64,000 bases of DNA from positions 19,385,939 to 19,449,938 of the forward strand of contig CM064670.1 in NCBI GenBank assembly GCA_032717465.1, in the 5' to 3' direction. Below, one piece after another: positions 1 to 10,594 of the stretch. A program made the position numbers and the translations under genes. Position 1 is the first letter of the stretch; every line of letters begins with the position of its first letter. Source of the stretch: Coenobita brevimanus (taxonomy: Eukaryota > Arthropoda > Malacostraca > Decapoda > Coenobitidae). The notes under the pieces were generated by a model. It searched no databases, was not told the origin of the DNA, and was given only the letters and a program-made list of their open reading frames with translations.

Positions 1-440
1 TCCAGCGTGTCAATCTTGCATTAGCCGTCTTGGTTGTGCTAAGACTAGTGAGTGGCATATGATCAGTTTCCAGAGTGAATGGTGCTCCAAATAAATAATA
101 ATAATATTTTTTAACACCATCAACCACAGCCAAGAGTTCCTTCTCAACAGTACTGTAATTCCTCTCGGTGGGTTTTAGCCTACGGCTGTGGTATGTCACT
201 GGGAACATTCCACCTTCCGATTCCTGCATCAATACGGCACCTACTTCATCTTGTGAAGCATCAGTGCGCAGTATGAAAGGTTTGTTGGAATCAGGCAGCT
301 GCAAGATAGGCTCCTTGCACAACATGTTCTTAAGAGCGATAAAAGATCTCTCTTGTGCTTCTCCCCATTCAGTGGTGTTTGGAGCATATTTCCATAGCAC
401 CTCATACAACGGTTGGCCAATGAGAGCAAAGTTGGGGATA
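1..440 (-). pseudogene. Gypsy A1 RNase H domain, cut by window edge
   Basis: The minus-strand frame after the RT connection domain reads as a gypsy RNase H. It has a TDAS-type first catalytic segment, an ERNYSTVEKELLA segment with the second acidic residue, and a TDHMPL segment near base 60. RNase H degrades the RNA strand of the RNA-DNA hybrid during retrotransposition. The domain continues beyond base 1, so its end, any 3' untranslated region and the second LTR are not visible. Confidence 0.8.
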
Positions 441-1321
441 AAACTCCTATAATATCCCACTAGGCCAAGGTATGCCCTAACTTGTTTCTTGGTCATGGGT
501 CTTGGGGCTTCTCTAACCTTCCTGATCTTGTCACCCTGACACCTGCAGTGATTGTTGCCAACAATATATCCGAGGAACTCCACCTCACTGTGAGCAATCT
601 TACATTTGCTAGGCTTCACAGTCATGTTGAAACTCTGGAGTCTACTGAAGACAATTTCCAAGAGTCTGAGGTGCTCCTCCAACGTGGCAAAATGAACGAG
701 GACATCATCAACGAACATCTCTACTCCCACAATACCATGGAGCACTTATCTCATGGCACGATTGAATACTGCTAGGGAATTGGTAAGTCTAAATGGGAGG
801 ACTTTATACTGGTACAACCCCCTAGGAGTAGCAAAGGCAGTGAACTGACGGCTCTCGGGGTGAAGAGGAATCTGGAAGAATCCCTGCGCCAAATCGAGCT
901 TCGTAAAATATCGTGACCCTGCCAGCTTGGAGAAGATGGCAATGTGGTCACCCATCGGCTCAGCATCCACTTTGGTGATTGCATTGAGCCTTCTATAGTC
1001 ACCACAAATGCTGACTCCACCATCTTTCTTGCAAACTACTACCATTGGACTGCAGTAAGGAGATGAGGACTTTTCAATAATACCTGCAATCTCCATGGCG
1101 GCAATTTCGTTGTCTACTGCGCCCAGTAGTCGCATGGGAATCGGATATGGCTTAACCTTTATGGGAGTATCGCTGGTCAACTCAGTCTTGTGACAATCAA
1201 CCTTTGCAAGTCTAGATTGGTCAGAGAAGACATCAGCATACTGACAGAGCAGTGACCTTATGGCATTCTGATCACCTAATGCTAAGTCAGCGTTAAATAA
1301 AACATCTCCAACAGTCTCTTC
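441..1321 (-). pseudogene. Gypsy A1 reverse transcriptase (broken)
   Basis: The minus strand encodes a gypsy reverse transcriptase just downstream of integrase. Visible parts are a linker with an ADVFSDQ-type segment, a PIPMRL segment, the CSPMVVVCKKDGG and DYRRLN fingers (about 1060-960), a KLDLAQGFFQIPL palm segment, and the catalytic FVDD box near 700-715. After the palm come a FLGYIV segment and a YLGLVGYYRSFI connection. One in-frame stop lies between about 746 and 750, just before the FVDD region, so this copy cannot make the whole enzyme. RT following integrase, not preceding it, is the notable point. Confidence 0.85.
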
Positions 1322-2165
1322 CTAACGGGACTGAGTGGTTAAGGGCTCGTCGTCAAGGTCATCAGCTGGGATCACTGTGGCTGCCCCGGTTTCTTTCAGT
1401 GGCTGGTCACTATCATCAACTACTTGTAGGCCAGTCTCCTCGGGGTCTGACTCATGATAAGCCTTCAACATGTTAATGTGGAACCTTTTGCGAAGATTCC
1501 CCATCTGAATTATGTAGTTGAGGTCTGAAATGTGCTCTACTACATCAAATGGACCCTTCCACTGCACCAACAACTTGTTATGGGCAGTGGGGAGTAACAC
1601 CAGGCACTTATCGCCTGGACTAAACTTCCGAAGTTTTGCCTTCTTATCATAATAGGCTTTCTGAACTTTGCGCGCCTTGATCAATTCTTGCTTAGCTAAC
1701 TCGCATGTTGACTGGAGGCGGTCAGCTAGATCAAGGACGTAGGTGTAGGTGGTCTTGACTTTAGTGTCAGGTTCTTCATCGTCCCACAACTCGCGAAGGA
1801 CTTGAAGTGGTCCACGGACCGACCTTCCATACACCAGTTCAAAGGGTGAGAACTTCAAGGAGTGCTGTGGGGCTTCTCGATAAGCAAACAGAAGACGAGC
1901 AATTAACCGCGGCCATTCCTTTGGCTGTTCGGCGGCCATGCGCTTTAACATCTTCTTGAGAGTCCCATTGAACCTCTCACATAGCCTGTTACACATGGGA
2001 TGATAAAGCATAGTTCACAGGCCTCGGATGGACAACAACCTGAATGCTTCATTCATCATTGCAGAGGTGAACTGCGAACCCCGGTCGCTTAAGACCTCTT
2101 TGGGGATACCTACGTGACAAAACACTTTGATCAATGCCTCAGCAACAGCGACGGCCACTATATTC
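1322..2165 (-). pseudogene. Gypsy A1 integrase, distal half (core end and C-terminal domain)
   Basis: The minus strand from about 2165 carries the second part of the integrase catalytic core: a VLSDRGSQFTS segment with the second acidic residue, then a YHPMCNRLCERFNGTL segment with the catalytic glutamate region. This continues into a long C-terminal part with FSPFELVYGR, YYDKKA and FHINMLKAYH segments, typical of gypsy integrases. A stop lies between the two core segments (2012-2014). The upstream half resumes at 3171; the gap is the TTAA-flanked insert at 2170-3166. Confidence 0.85.
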
Positions 2166-3170
2166 TTAACCCCTAATGCGCGGCCAATGGACAGCCGACC
2201 CCCCCCGGGTGGCAGCGTTCGATCGCGGTCTGAGTACCTGTAGGAAAATATTAGCCAAAAATCAGAGATTAACCCTAGAGTATTATACTTGGTATGGCAG
2301 ATAGTACTTACATTCAGCTTTCTCCAGAGACAGGTGTTGAGCCTTCGTGGACTACCCAAGGACTTGTGGAGACTTGCAAAGTTGGGTAACAAAATCTTCA
2401 CTTTCACACCTCCAGCAACCCGGTTTTCCCTCTACCACAGCCTCATTTCGTCACAGTAAACTTTATACTACAACATACAGGTAGTTTGGAATCCGTATTT
2501 GTACAATAAGCACTGAAAATAAGGCTAAAATCAACGAAGCGTACAGCCGACATGCAGTGCAGCGGCGGTCTTCCCGTCACTCAACAAACATTTCCATTTT
2601 CACAGCTAAAAACACGTATACTACATTATTTTCAATCATATTACTTCCCAAAAGATCACCGCAGCGCGCTTTTTATTCTGACTTACGCCTGTCACTTTAT
2701 TCTCCATCCTGTCGGCCGTTCGCACTGACTCGGAAGAGCTAGAACTCGCCATAATGTCACTTTGAAAGCCTGCGGTAAACTGACACTAAACAGGGGCAAA
2801 CCGTGCGAAAAAAAGCTAGTGTGACAACTGGGGAAACAAGCATTTCCTATTAGCATAAACTGCTTGTGAGAGGAGAGCGCAGATTTATAGTTCTGAGCAG
2901 TCAGAGCGCTACCATGTATCACAGCCAGGCTGGCCGGGCCGTGGGGGGGGAGGGGGAAAAACGCGATACTTGGCAACAACGGAGGTCAGTAGTACAAAGG
3001 TAAAGTATGCTAATTGTAGCTAAAGGGTGGTGATACTGATAGACAACACCAGCTGGAACATCCTTGCCCGTGTTTATTCAAAATTAACTCGAATCGCAAA
3101 TGCGACAATCCGCCGTTATGTCCTTTTCGGTGAGCGTCGCAAACGCGACGCCCCTCTTTTTAGGGGTTAA
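2166..3170. mobile_element. TTAA-flanked insert (piggyBac-like non-autonomous element) inside gypsy A1 integrase
   Basis: Integrase coding sequence stops at a TTAA (2166-2169) and resumes after a second TTAA (3167-3170). The 997-bp insert between them begins CCCCTAATG and ends TTAGGGG, giving a short terminal inverted repeat CCCCTAA. Conceptual removal of the insert with one TTAA rejoins the integrase in frame, so the boundaries are well supported. A 7-bp subterminal palindrome lies at 3135-3152. No transposase is recognisable inside. A TTAA duplication and C-rich ends are features of the piggyBac superfamily; assigning the insert there is inference. Confidence 0.75.
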
Positions 3171-3766
3171 GGGCCACGGCTTCAGGCCACCGTGTGCTGA
3201 AATCAACAATAGTGAGGATATACTTTGATCCATCACTTGCCTTAGGAGAGATTGGCCCGACAATGTCAACTGCTACTCTCTCGAACGGGTCAGAAATTAC
3301 AGGCATTGGTTTCAATGGCACAGGACGGACACGTCCCCGGTCAGTGGTACGCTGACACACATCACAGGAACGCACAAGCCTTTTTATTTCCTGTCCCATT
3401 CCTGGCCAGAAAAGTCAGCATGGATGTGGTCAGAGGTTTTCTTTTGGCCCATGTGACCTCCCATGACTGAACAATGACCCAGTTCGAACACTGCCCGGCG
3501 ATACTTCATGGGAACGACGAACTGCAGTCGTACCTCGCCCTGGGGTGTTCGTGACTCACGGTACAGCCGTCCTCGGTTGTGAAGTAACCTGGCTTGACCT
3601 CCCCGTGAATACTTAATCACTTTACCCTCCAGCTTCTTACGCACTGAGGCAAGTGTCGGGTCAGACTGTTGTTCTTGGACAACGTCTTGACTACGAATCA
3701 AATCTTGTGGCGTTGCGACGGTCAACGGGGTGACACGATTTGGAGCCTCGGCCATGGCTTGTGTTA
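3171..3766 (-). pseudogene. Gypsy A1 integrase, proximal half (zinc-binding domain and start of core)
   Basis: On the minus strand a spacer (MAEAPNRVTPL and following) leads into the HHCC zinc-binding domain: a GHCSVMGGHMGQKKT segment with the histidines and a SCDVCQR segment with the cysteine pair. The core starts at DIVGPISPKASDGSKY with the first catalytic aspartate, then a WPEAVAL segment. A one-base frameshift lies in the zinc domain (about 3390-3400), and another separates this part from protease near 3770. The frame is then cut by the TTAA insert. Gypsy A2 carries a related zinc domain on the plus strand. Confidence 0.85.
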
Positions 3767-4129
3767 CTACGGTACAACAGCCGAAGTCTGAGTTGCAACA
3801 TCCACGGCACAATTGTTTTTGACGCCCGGTATGTTGCCGATAATGAGGTCAAACAAGGGTTCTGGCATGACAACAGCAGCTGTCAAGCCAGTGTAGAAAG
3901 GAGATGCCATCTGGATACGTGCTTCAGGGAACAATCTCAGTGACCCATCAATAAGTCTAACTTGGATCTGCTTACCCGTGTACTCGTCGGGCCGAACTAA
4001 ACTTTGCTTGACAGAGCAACCTGAGGAACCATTATCTCTCAGGACATTTACAGAAACACCTCCCACAAACCCTGGCTGAACAAGAAAGGCAGTGTTACTG
4101 GTGGAAGGGTCTGAGGAGGTAGCAGCCAG
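3767..4129 (-). pseudogene. Gypsy A1 aspartic protease region
   Basis: The minus-strand frame contains VNVLRDNGSSGCSV followed about 60 residues later by DLIIGNIPGV. The spacing and the LLG/IIG-like closing motif fit a retropepsin-like aspartic protease in which the DTG-type triad reads DNG. The protease would process the gag-pol polyprotein. The same two segments are present in gypsy A2, so DNG is a family trait rather than damage to this copy. An in-frame stop at 4130-4132 separates it from the upstream spacer. Confidence 0.7.
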
Positions 4130-4429
4130 TCATTGGTGAGACTGCGGAACAAACGATGCAGCAAATGTGGTGCCCTGAGAACTTGGTACCTGAGGGGTCG
4201 TGCTCACCATCTGAGGAGCTGGAGCATTGACCACCTGTGGAGGAGGGTTCACTGTCGTTGGGGAACTAGTGAACTGCAAAGTACCTGTACTGGTGGGGTT
4301 GGCACCACTGTACGCTTGTTGTGGCATAAGGGCTGCATTTGCATCCTGCCTCCGATACACTAAAGTCGATTGCCCTGACTCAGGGTTATGTGGTTTGTCC
4401 TTGCCCTGCTGCTGCTTGAAATACCGGTA
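4130..4429 (-). pseudogene. Gypsy A1 gag-to-protease spacer
   Basis: This stretch lies in the same frame as gag and protease but is closed by in-frame stops at both ends (4430-4432 and 4130-4132). It is rich in Gln, Pro, Thr and Ser and has no recognisable fold. The equivalent region in gypsy A2 (about 28800-29100) has similar low-complexity composition. It is probably a linker in the polyprotein. Confidence 0.55.
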
Positions 4430-5521
4430 CTACTGCTGGTTAGGGTTCTGTTTATCGTACCACTTCCACTCAGGTTTCTGAGTGTTTTGCCCCTGGTCCT
4501 TCTTCTGTGATTTTGGACCTTGGCCATTATTCTGAGAACGGCCTTGTTGCTGGGGTTTAGTCTGAGATGGTTTCCCAGATTTATCAGGTTTTCTGTTCCA
4601 GGTATGCTGCTTGAGAGTTTGATACCCGTATGCAGTGATATATGCGTCAGCCTTCTTCACCATTTGGCTGGCATCTCTTACCTGGCAAATCTTAAGTTGA
4701 GCCATAAGTACAGTAGGACACGGCTTTTCTAGCTGCGTGCACAGCATAAGGTCAATTATCCCCTCACACGTGGAAGGAGTTTTGTCTTTCTCCATCCACT
4801 CATTTAAGTAAGCAGTAAGCCGGTCAAGAAACTGAACAGCAGTCTCTTTATCCTGTAAACGCGCCCTCATGAACTGACTCTTGGCATCGTCAACTGTAAG
4901 ACCGTAGGCTTTGACGAGTGCGGCCTTCATCATCTCATACGTGAGATTGTCTCCATGAATTCTGTGGAGAATATCGAGGGCAGGGCCCTCAAACAGGCTA
5001 AGAAACTGAAGCCGCTTAGCTGCATCATCCAGTTGGTAAAGTTGAGCCATGTCTTCAAAACGAGCTATGTATGGCTCAATTCGCTCGCCTACTTTGTATG
5101 GGGGAAGCTTGATGTGTGGGGTCGCCATAACATGTGCAGGGAGAACGCTTGTGGAGCTTGGACCAACTGCACCAGATGTGTCTGAAGCCAAGGAATCTCG
5201 CTTGAGCTTCAACATTTCAAATTCGTGTTTTTCGCGTGCTTCTCGCTCGGCACGTTCGTGTTCACGTTCTCTCTCTCGTTCCTCATGCTGTTCTCGCTCG
5301 TGTTCTAAGTCGAGTTCGCGCTGTTTTCGCTCGTGTTCGCGCTGTTCTCGCTCATATGCGCCCTCCTTTTCGCATTCCTTACACTGAATTCGACGCTCTT
5401 CACGAGCATCACTCTCACGCTGCTGTTCGTAATTAAACCGAGAGAGGACGAACTCCTTGATTTCAGTTGGATCCGTAAGACCCATATCTTTGGCTTCCTG
5501 TACATAGATGCTGGTCGACAT
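4430..5521 (-). CDS. gag: Gypsy A1 gag-like protein, 363 aa
   Basis: This is an intact minus-strand frame starting at an ATG just after the leader. Residues about 30-105 are a highly charged Arg/Glu/His-rich coiled coil. Residues about 130-260 are a retrotransposon gag capsid domain, with IEPYIARFEDM, FLSLFEGPALDIL and VQFLDRLTAYL segments. The C-terminal tail is basic and Gln/Asn-rich. No CCHC zinc knuckle is visible, so RNA binding would have to come from the basic tail. Gypsy A2 has a related gag, interrupted near its start. The frame ends at a stop where A2 reads on, so even this frame may be slightly truncated. Confidence 0.8.
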   Translation of the reverse strand: MSTSIYVQEAKDMGLTDPTEIKEFVLSRFNYEQQRESDAREERRIQCKECEKEGAYEREQREHERKQRELDLEHEREQHEEREREREHERAEREAREKHEFEMLKLKRDSLASDTSGAVGPSSTSVLPAHVMATPHIKLPPYKVGERIEPYIARFEDMAQLYQLDDAAKRLQFLSLFEGPALDILHRIHGDNLTYEMMKAALVKAYGLTVDDAKSQFMRARLQDKETAVQFLDRLTAYLNEWMEKDKTPSTCEGIIDLMLCTQLEKPCPTVLMAQLKICQVRDASQMVKKADAYITAYGYQTLKQHTWNRKPDKSGKPSQTKPQQQGRSQNNGQGPKSQKKDQGQNTQKPEWKWYDKQNPNQQ

Positions 5522-5838
5522 GATGCTAACTCAATCTAAGTACTAGCGACTCAGTACTGACTGCGATTTTTTTTGCAAGGAGATGTCAATAATTGAGAAT
5601 AAAGAATATAGGCACAGGTTAGTGGTGACCAGTTTTATCTAATTAAACTGGTAAAGAAAGAAAATTAAACAAACAACTGACTGTGAAAACTATTACGGAA
5701 ATTAATAAAATGAATCAATAATCACCAGTAAGATAGTGCCTATAGACTTTAATGATAAATACCTAAGTATGAACGAGTGAGTATTATCTCGTGAATAGCT
5801 CCAGAGCTAGGAGTTAATATCCTGGCAAGGTCGCCAAT
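5522..5838 (-). other. Gypsy A1 leader and primer-binding site
   Basis: This is untranslated sequence between gag and the LTR. Next to the LTR end the minus strand reads ATTGGCGACC, a TGGCGACC-type primer-binding site like those beside the LTRs of gypsy B1 and B2 (TTGGCGACC) and A2 (CTGGCGACT). The rest is A/T-rich and has no open frame. Confidence 0.65.
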
Positions 5839-6907
5839 TGTCACGGGGTTTTTAATAGTAAACAATATTAAATGATAATGTTCAATAATACTGAACAGCA
5901 GGAACAAGAATTGTCTTGCTAAAATCAAGCAATGATTACTTTATGCTGGCTTACTTCGCTCGATTCTCTAAAAACGAGAATTTATAAACTTTCTCAACAG
6001 TACACAGCAGAGACTAGTTCCCCACAATTGCTGTTTATTGGTACAGTTAGCCTCTGGAGAAAGTGACTTCACCCCTGACAATAAATAACTAATACTATCA
6101 ATGATATCAGGTTCTTGCTGATGCGTTAACTCCTAGAAGGCACAACGGATTTTAAGCTTAATACAACAAGTCTGGCCTAAGTACCAGTTATGAATAGTAA
6201 AACGTTTATGCAAACTAGGAGCTATAAGGGAAATAAGCTTGATTATGGAGAAATGAAACACGAGTTTACATTACATTAAGCTCAAAGAAAAAGAACTGTT
6301 AAATTTATTGATTACAAAGAAATAAATTTAACGTTACATTTCAAAATGAATTCAAATTAAAGAGATCGCACTCACTCACTCACTCAAAAGCAAAATTCTT
6401 AAACCTAGGAAAACAACATGCGGCGCAGCCTGCCGGCATGTGAGGGAACAGCACACTTAACTAAACTCTTAAGTCTAGGAAAATGAAAAGAAAATACTGG
6501 TCAAAGAGTGGACTAAGTGGTGACTGGGTGTCGTTACTGAGGAAGAACACTGTACTTGCTGTCTCTTGCCATTCAGCTATGTGGACGGTGGGAACTAGGT
6601 GTCGTTGAGGAAGGACACTGCCACACACAACCTACCTCTGTGATGCTCAAATCTTGACTGACTAACTCGTGGGAAAGAAGAGAGCGCTGTGGCCGCCTTC
6701 CTAACGGCTAGAGTGAGCGAAACACGCCCAAAACAAATCGCTCAGTGGAAGCGCTAATGTCTTGCACAAAGACGATCACTTATGACAGTGAAAAATTGAT
6801 TTGAAAACACTCCCGGCCGAGTGAGCGGTTAACTGAACGATAAACTGGGATTCCACTAGAGTTCGCGGTTTCCCACAAAAGCCAATGTTACTAGCCGACT
6901 CGTGACA
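5839..6907 (-). repeat. Gypsy A1 5' LTR (1069 bp)
   Basis: The repeat is bounded by TGTCACG and CGTGACA, the same inverted termini as the two LTRs of gypsy A2. Blocks of similarity to the A2 LTRs are visible, for example around the GGGAGTGTTTTCA segment and the TTTGTGGGAAACCGC segment near the promoter-side end. It should contain the element's promoter and polyadenylation signals. Only this LTR is in the window, so pair identity and the target duplication cannot be assessed. Confidence 0.85.
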
Positions 6908-7656
6908 CAGACGTTATATGTTTACAGGAGACACGCCTGGAGGATCACTCTGATCCTCCACAGTTAAAACACTACCACTCGTATAGAAGATATGAAGGTC
7001 ACGGAGTCGCCATATACACACACAAATCACACCCAGAAACGGAAGTGATTCTAAATTCTACTCTGGAAGCTGTCACGTGCAGAGTAAAATTTAATAACAC
7101 GTATCTGTCTATTTGCTCTCTGTACTGTCCTCCATATGGCCCCATTGATATTGGTGCTTTAAATTCCCTAGTTGAACATCTACCTGGGAATAAGTTAATG
7201 TTGGGCGACTTTAACGCCCATCACTATCAATGGGGTAGCTTGAGGATTGATGGTCGTGGGGAGCATGTAGCCGACCTAATATTACAGTCCAACCTCTGCC
7301 TTCTGAAAGATGGTAGAGCGACTCGTGTAGATGATCGTACTGGTAACTTTTCGGCCATTTACTTATCTTTGGCCTCCCCTGGTATACATCGAGATTTCTC
7401 ATGGGACCCTTACGACGACTCCTTGGGAAGTAATCATTTACCCATCTGTCTTTCTTATACACGCGACATCACTTCAGTCCCTCCACCTCCAAAATTTAAC
7501 TATAAGAAAGCAGATTGGGGATCCTTCTCAAGGATTGCCAATTTAGTTATATCTGGGGAGACCATAGATGTTAAGGTCGAAAATGTAACAACTTCCATAT
7601 TACACGCAGCTGAGGCTGCTATTCCCAAGACTTCTACAGTTCATGCGAGGCACTGA
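6908..7656 (+). pseudogene. I-like LINE apurinic endonuclease domain, 5' truncated
   Basis: Segments of an exonuclease-endonuclease-phosphatase fold are visible in order: ICLQETRL at the left edge, HGVAIYTHK, a CSLYCPPYG segment, GDFNAHHYQWGS with the catalytic Asp and Asn, and GSNHLPICLSY near the end (an SDHLP-type motif with N in place of D). This domain nicks target DNA to prime reverse transcription. The N-terminus was separated by the gypsy A1 insertion. A stop at about 7654 interrupts the link to RT. Confidence 0.8.
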
Positions 7657-7668
7657 GCACTTTGGTGG

Positions 7669-9660
7669 ATGCCAGATTGCCGACAAGCATTAAGAAAATG
7701 CAATAGGAGATACAGGATTTTTGATAGTCAGCCCACTGAGAAAAATTTTATTGCATACACACAGGCACGGGCTGAGGCAAGGAGAATAATAAGAAGGGCC
7801 AAACGTGACTCCTGGCGGTCCTTTGTGTCCACGGTGACTCGTACAACACCATTAAGTAAAGTCTGGTTCACCATAAGAATGTTAAATAATAGAGGCCCAT
7901 ACTTCCCTATAACCACCCTGCAGGTCGATAATGACATCTATGACAAGCCCGTGGATGTTGCTAACATCCTCGCCAGGAGTTTTTCTCATGTAAGTAGCTC
8001 AGCCAATTATGATCCGCGTTTCCAACATCATAAACGCATGGCTGAGCTACAGATCATTGACTTTGCCACAGAAGACGTAGACTCCCCATACAACCAAGAG
8101 TTTATGCTAGATGAACTGCTCCTTGCCCTTAAATCCTGTTAAGACACCAGCCCTGGACCAGACACCATCACGTATGGTATGATCCAGCATCTTAATCAGG
8201 ACAACCTGATTAAGATGTTAGCATTGTACAATGAGATTTGGGCATCTCGAACGTTCCCAAACTCATGGCACTTTGCGCATGTCATACCAATACCCAAAGA
8301 GGCTGGTCGTCTTATGAATCCCACTTCATTTCGTCCTATTGTGTTGACTTCTTTTCTATGTAAGGTCATGGAACGTATGGTAAACAATAGGCTTCTTTTT
8401 GTTTTAGAGTCGAAGAATATGTTAAATGATCAACAATGTGGCTTCCGTAAATACAGAAGTTCGCTAGATCATTTAATGAATTTGGAGCATTGTATTTCAG
8501 AGGCATTTGCCAATAAAGAATTCATGATAGGGGTGTTCTTGGACACCCATAAAGCCTATGACATGACATGGCGACACGGTATACTAATGAAGCTCTATGC
8601 TTATGGTTTAAGAGGGAATTTGCCTATTTTTATTTCAAATTTCTTAAGGGACAGGACTTTGTCAAATTGCCCCGTAACGTAACATCGGATATATTTATCC
8701 AGGAAAACGTGGTGCCGCAAGGAAGTGTGCTTAGTCCTACTTTATTTAGTATTATGATCAATGATATTCTGTCATCAGCTCCCATCCCGAGGAATCTTAA
8801 ATACTAGCTCTACGCTGACAATTGTGCAATATGGCGCTCTTCCCGTAATGCACAATTTTCGGCTGGGCGGGTTCAAGCAGCCCTTGACTCCGTCCACCAA
8901 TGGGCCTTGCAGTGGGGATTTAAGTTTTCCGTCTGAAAGTGTGCCACTGCAGTCATTACTAATCGTAACGTCCCTGATTTTTTGTTTAGTTTTTGATAAT
9001 CAAGCGGTACCTTTTCAAAATTCTGTAAAGTTTTTGGGCCTCCACTTTGATCGCAGAATGAATTTTAAACTTCACGTTAATACTTTGCTTGCTCGTTGTG
9101 ATAAACCATTAAATGTCCTTAAGTACCTAGCAGGTACTACATGGGGTGCTGACAGAAAATCTTTATTAATGGTGTATAAGTCCCTTATTCGATCGAAGCT
9201 AGACTATGGTGCACAGGTGTATGGCTCGGCATCCGATGCCACGCTGAAAGGATTGGATGTGCTACAGAATAAATGTTTGCGAATGTGTCTTGGAGCCATC
9301 CGGTGTACCCGTGTAGCTTGTATGGAAGTGGAGGCGAATGTGCCTCCCCTCCGTATTCGCCGTGACCACCTGGCCTTTTCGTATGGCATACGAACATATA
9401 GGAAAAGTAATATTGGTAATGTGGCCTGTACCCCCCTGCGTCAATTCCACCATCTCATGCGGGGGGTGCGTCGGCCACTTGCCGGTTGCCTCCACTTACT
9501 GACTCAGGAGCTTGGTGTGGACCCCAGTGACTGTGACAAGTTGGTGCTTAAAAATATAGCGCCTTGGGAGCCACCCAGCTTTACTGTCGATGTTACATGG
9601 CTCCCAGCACCAAAGGCCAAGGGGACCGGAGGTGGAGGTCCACCACTTGTTTTGTAACAT
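7669..9660 (+). pseudogene. I-like LINE reverse transcriptase (broken)
   Basis: The RT is spread over several frames: a linker rich in Arg and Ala, a PGPDTITYGM segment after a stop near 8140, IPIPKEAG and FRPIVLTSF, an EFMIGVFLDTHKAYD palm segment, VVPQGSVLSP, then LYADNCAIW (catalytic YADD read as YADN) around 8810-8830. Next come FLGLHFDRRM and a SKLDYGAQVYGSA thumb segment. There are at least three frame breaks. The altered YADN box and the stops indicate a dead copy. Confidence 0.8.
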
Positions 9661-10375
9661 CATCATTCGTCACTTGGGGTCCCACCACTTGTACACCGAC
9701 GGCTCCAAGTCAAGTGAATGTGTGGGTGCAAGTGTGTGGTCGACTGAATGTGCCCTCAGGCATCGGCTGCCAACTCATACATCTGTGTTTACCTCTGAAC
9801 TTTTTGCTCTTGACATAGCCATAGAGTATGCTCTCAATTCTAGGCATGACTCATTTGTCATATTTTCAGACTTGAAATCAGCCCTTCAGGCAATTGCATC
9901 TTGTACTACGGACTCTGATGAGATCCAGGGCCGCATCGTTAATAAGTTGCATTCATGCAACAAGTCATTCACGCTGATCTGGGTGCCTGGTCATTGTCGT
10001 ATCTACAGCAATGAGCAGGCTGACTTACTTGCAAAGTCGGCTGTAGAGCTCGAGGAGACTTGGGACGTTCCTCGTGATCTATGGTCGAATCTCTCTCTCG
10101 GAAAGAAATCAATAAATCTTCTGTGGCAAGGTCAGTGGACCAAACTAAATACTCCAACTTGTAAGCCATACCTGGGCGTCTGGGACACCGCCAACCGCCC
10201 CAGTCGCCTTGAAGAAAAAGTATTGGCACGGCTACGGCTCAATGCCACCATTTTAACTTACAGATGTCACAGTGCGGCGGGAAGCCGCACTGTGACATCT
10301 GTAATGCGGTGTTATCTATCAGTCATATCATCCTGCGCTGTCGGCGATTTATTCGTGAACGTGCTTCAGTTATAA
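9661..10375 (+). pseudogene. I-like LINE RNase H domain
   Basis: The plus-strand frame contains LYTDGSKSSE (first catalytic Asp, about 9693-9720), a TSELFALDIAIEYAL segment with the catalytic Glu, a VIFSDLKSALQAI segment with the second Asp, and WVPGHCRIYSNEQADLLAK with the last catalytic region. All four motifs of a type I RNase H are present. Downstream is a short C-terminal region of the LINE, ending by a stop at about 10375. Confidence 0.85.
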
Positions 10376-10534
10376 ATTACTGCAGCGCAGCAGAGTCCCC
10401 TTCACCCTTTCCACCATCCTGGGTGATGGGGACATTGTTATGACTGATAAATTGATGGCTTTCCTGAGAGAGACCGGACTGATCAGAGTGATGTGACTTT
10501 TTTACTGTATGGTTATAGTTTTTATCATCTGTAG

Positions 10535-10538
<4 letters not shown>
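10376..10538 (+). other. 3' tail of the I-like LINE
   Basis: This is untranslated sequence between the last frame of the LINE and the (TA)n tract. A 5' neighbour at 10262-10305 forms a near-perfect inverted repeat (AGATGTCACAGTGCGGC and its complement) that overlaps the end of the coding region. No other signal is evident. Confidence 0.4.

Positions 10539-10590
<52 letters not shown>
10539..10590. repeat. (TA)n microsatellite between LINE tail and gypsy B1
   Basis: This is a pure TA dinucleotide run. On its left is the end of the I-like LINE and on its right the gypsy B1 LTR begins with TGTTACATAG. The same simple sequence flanks the far side of B1 (15967-16017), so B1 inserted into a TA tract. 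Confidence 0.95.

Positions 10591-10594
<4 letters not shown>

Larger units (their letters stand above)
1..6907 (-). mobile_element. Gypsy A1: Gmr1-like Ty3/gypsy LTR retrotransposon, incomplete at window start
   Basis: Read on the minus strand the order is LTR (5839-6907), leader, gag (5521-4430), protease (about 4066-3767), integrase (3766-1322, interrupted), reverse transcriptase (about 1321-480) and RNase H (to base 1). Integrase therefore lies before reverse transcriptase, the order described for Gmr1-like gypsy elements. The 3' LTR is off the left edge. Several stops and frameshifts make the copy inactive. Its right end abuts an I-like LINE in the middle of the endonuclease, so A1 inserted into that LINE. 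The family is related to gypsy A2 at 26372-32099 (similar gag, protease and LTR termini). Confidence 0.9.
6908..10538 (+). mobile_element. I-like LINE with endonuclease, RT and RNase H (5' part displaced)
   Basis: The plus strand starts abruptly at the gypsy A1 LTR with an ICLQETRL endonuclease segment, then runs through endonuclease, reverse transcriptase and RNase H, and ends at (TA)n at 10539. An RNase H domain after RT points to the I group of non-LTR elements rather than jockey, CR1 or RTE. Several stops and frameshifts make it inactive. Its missing 5' part should lie on the other side of gypsy A1, outside the window. Confidence 0.8.
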
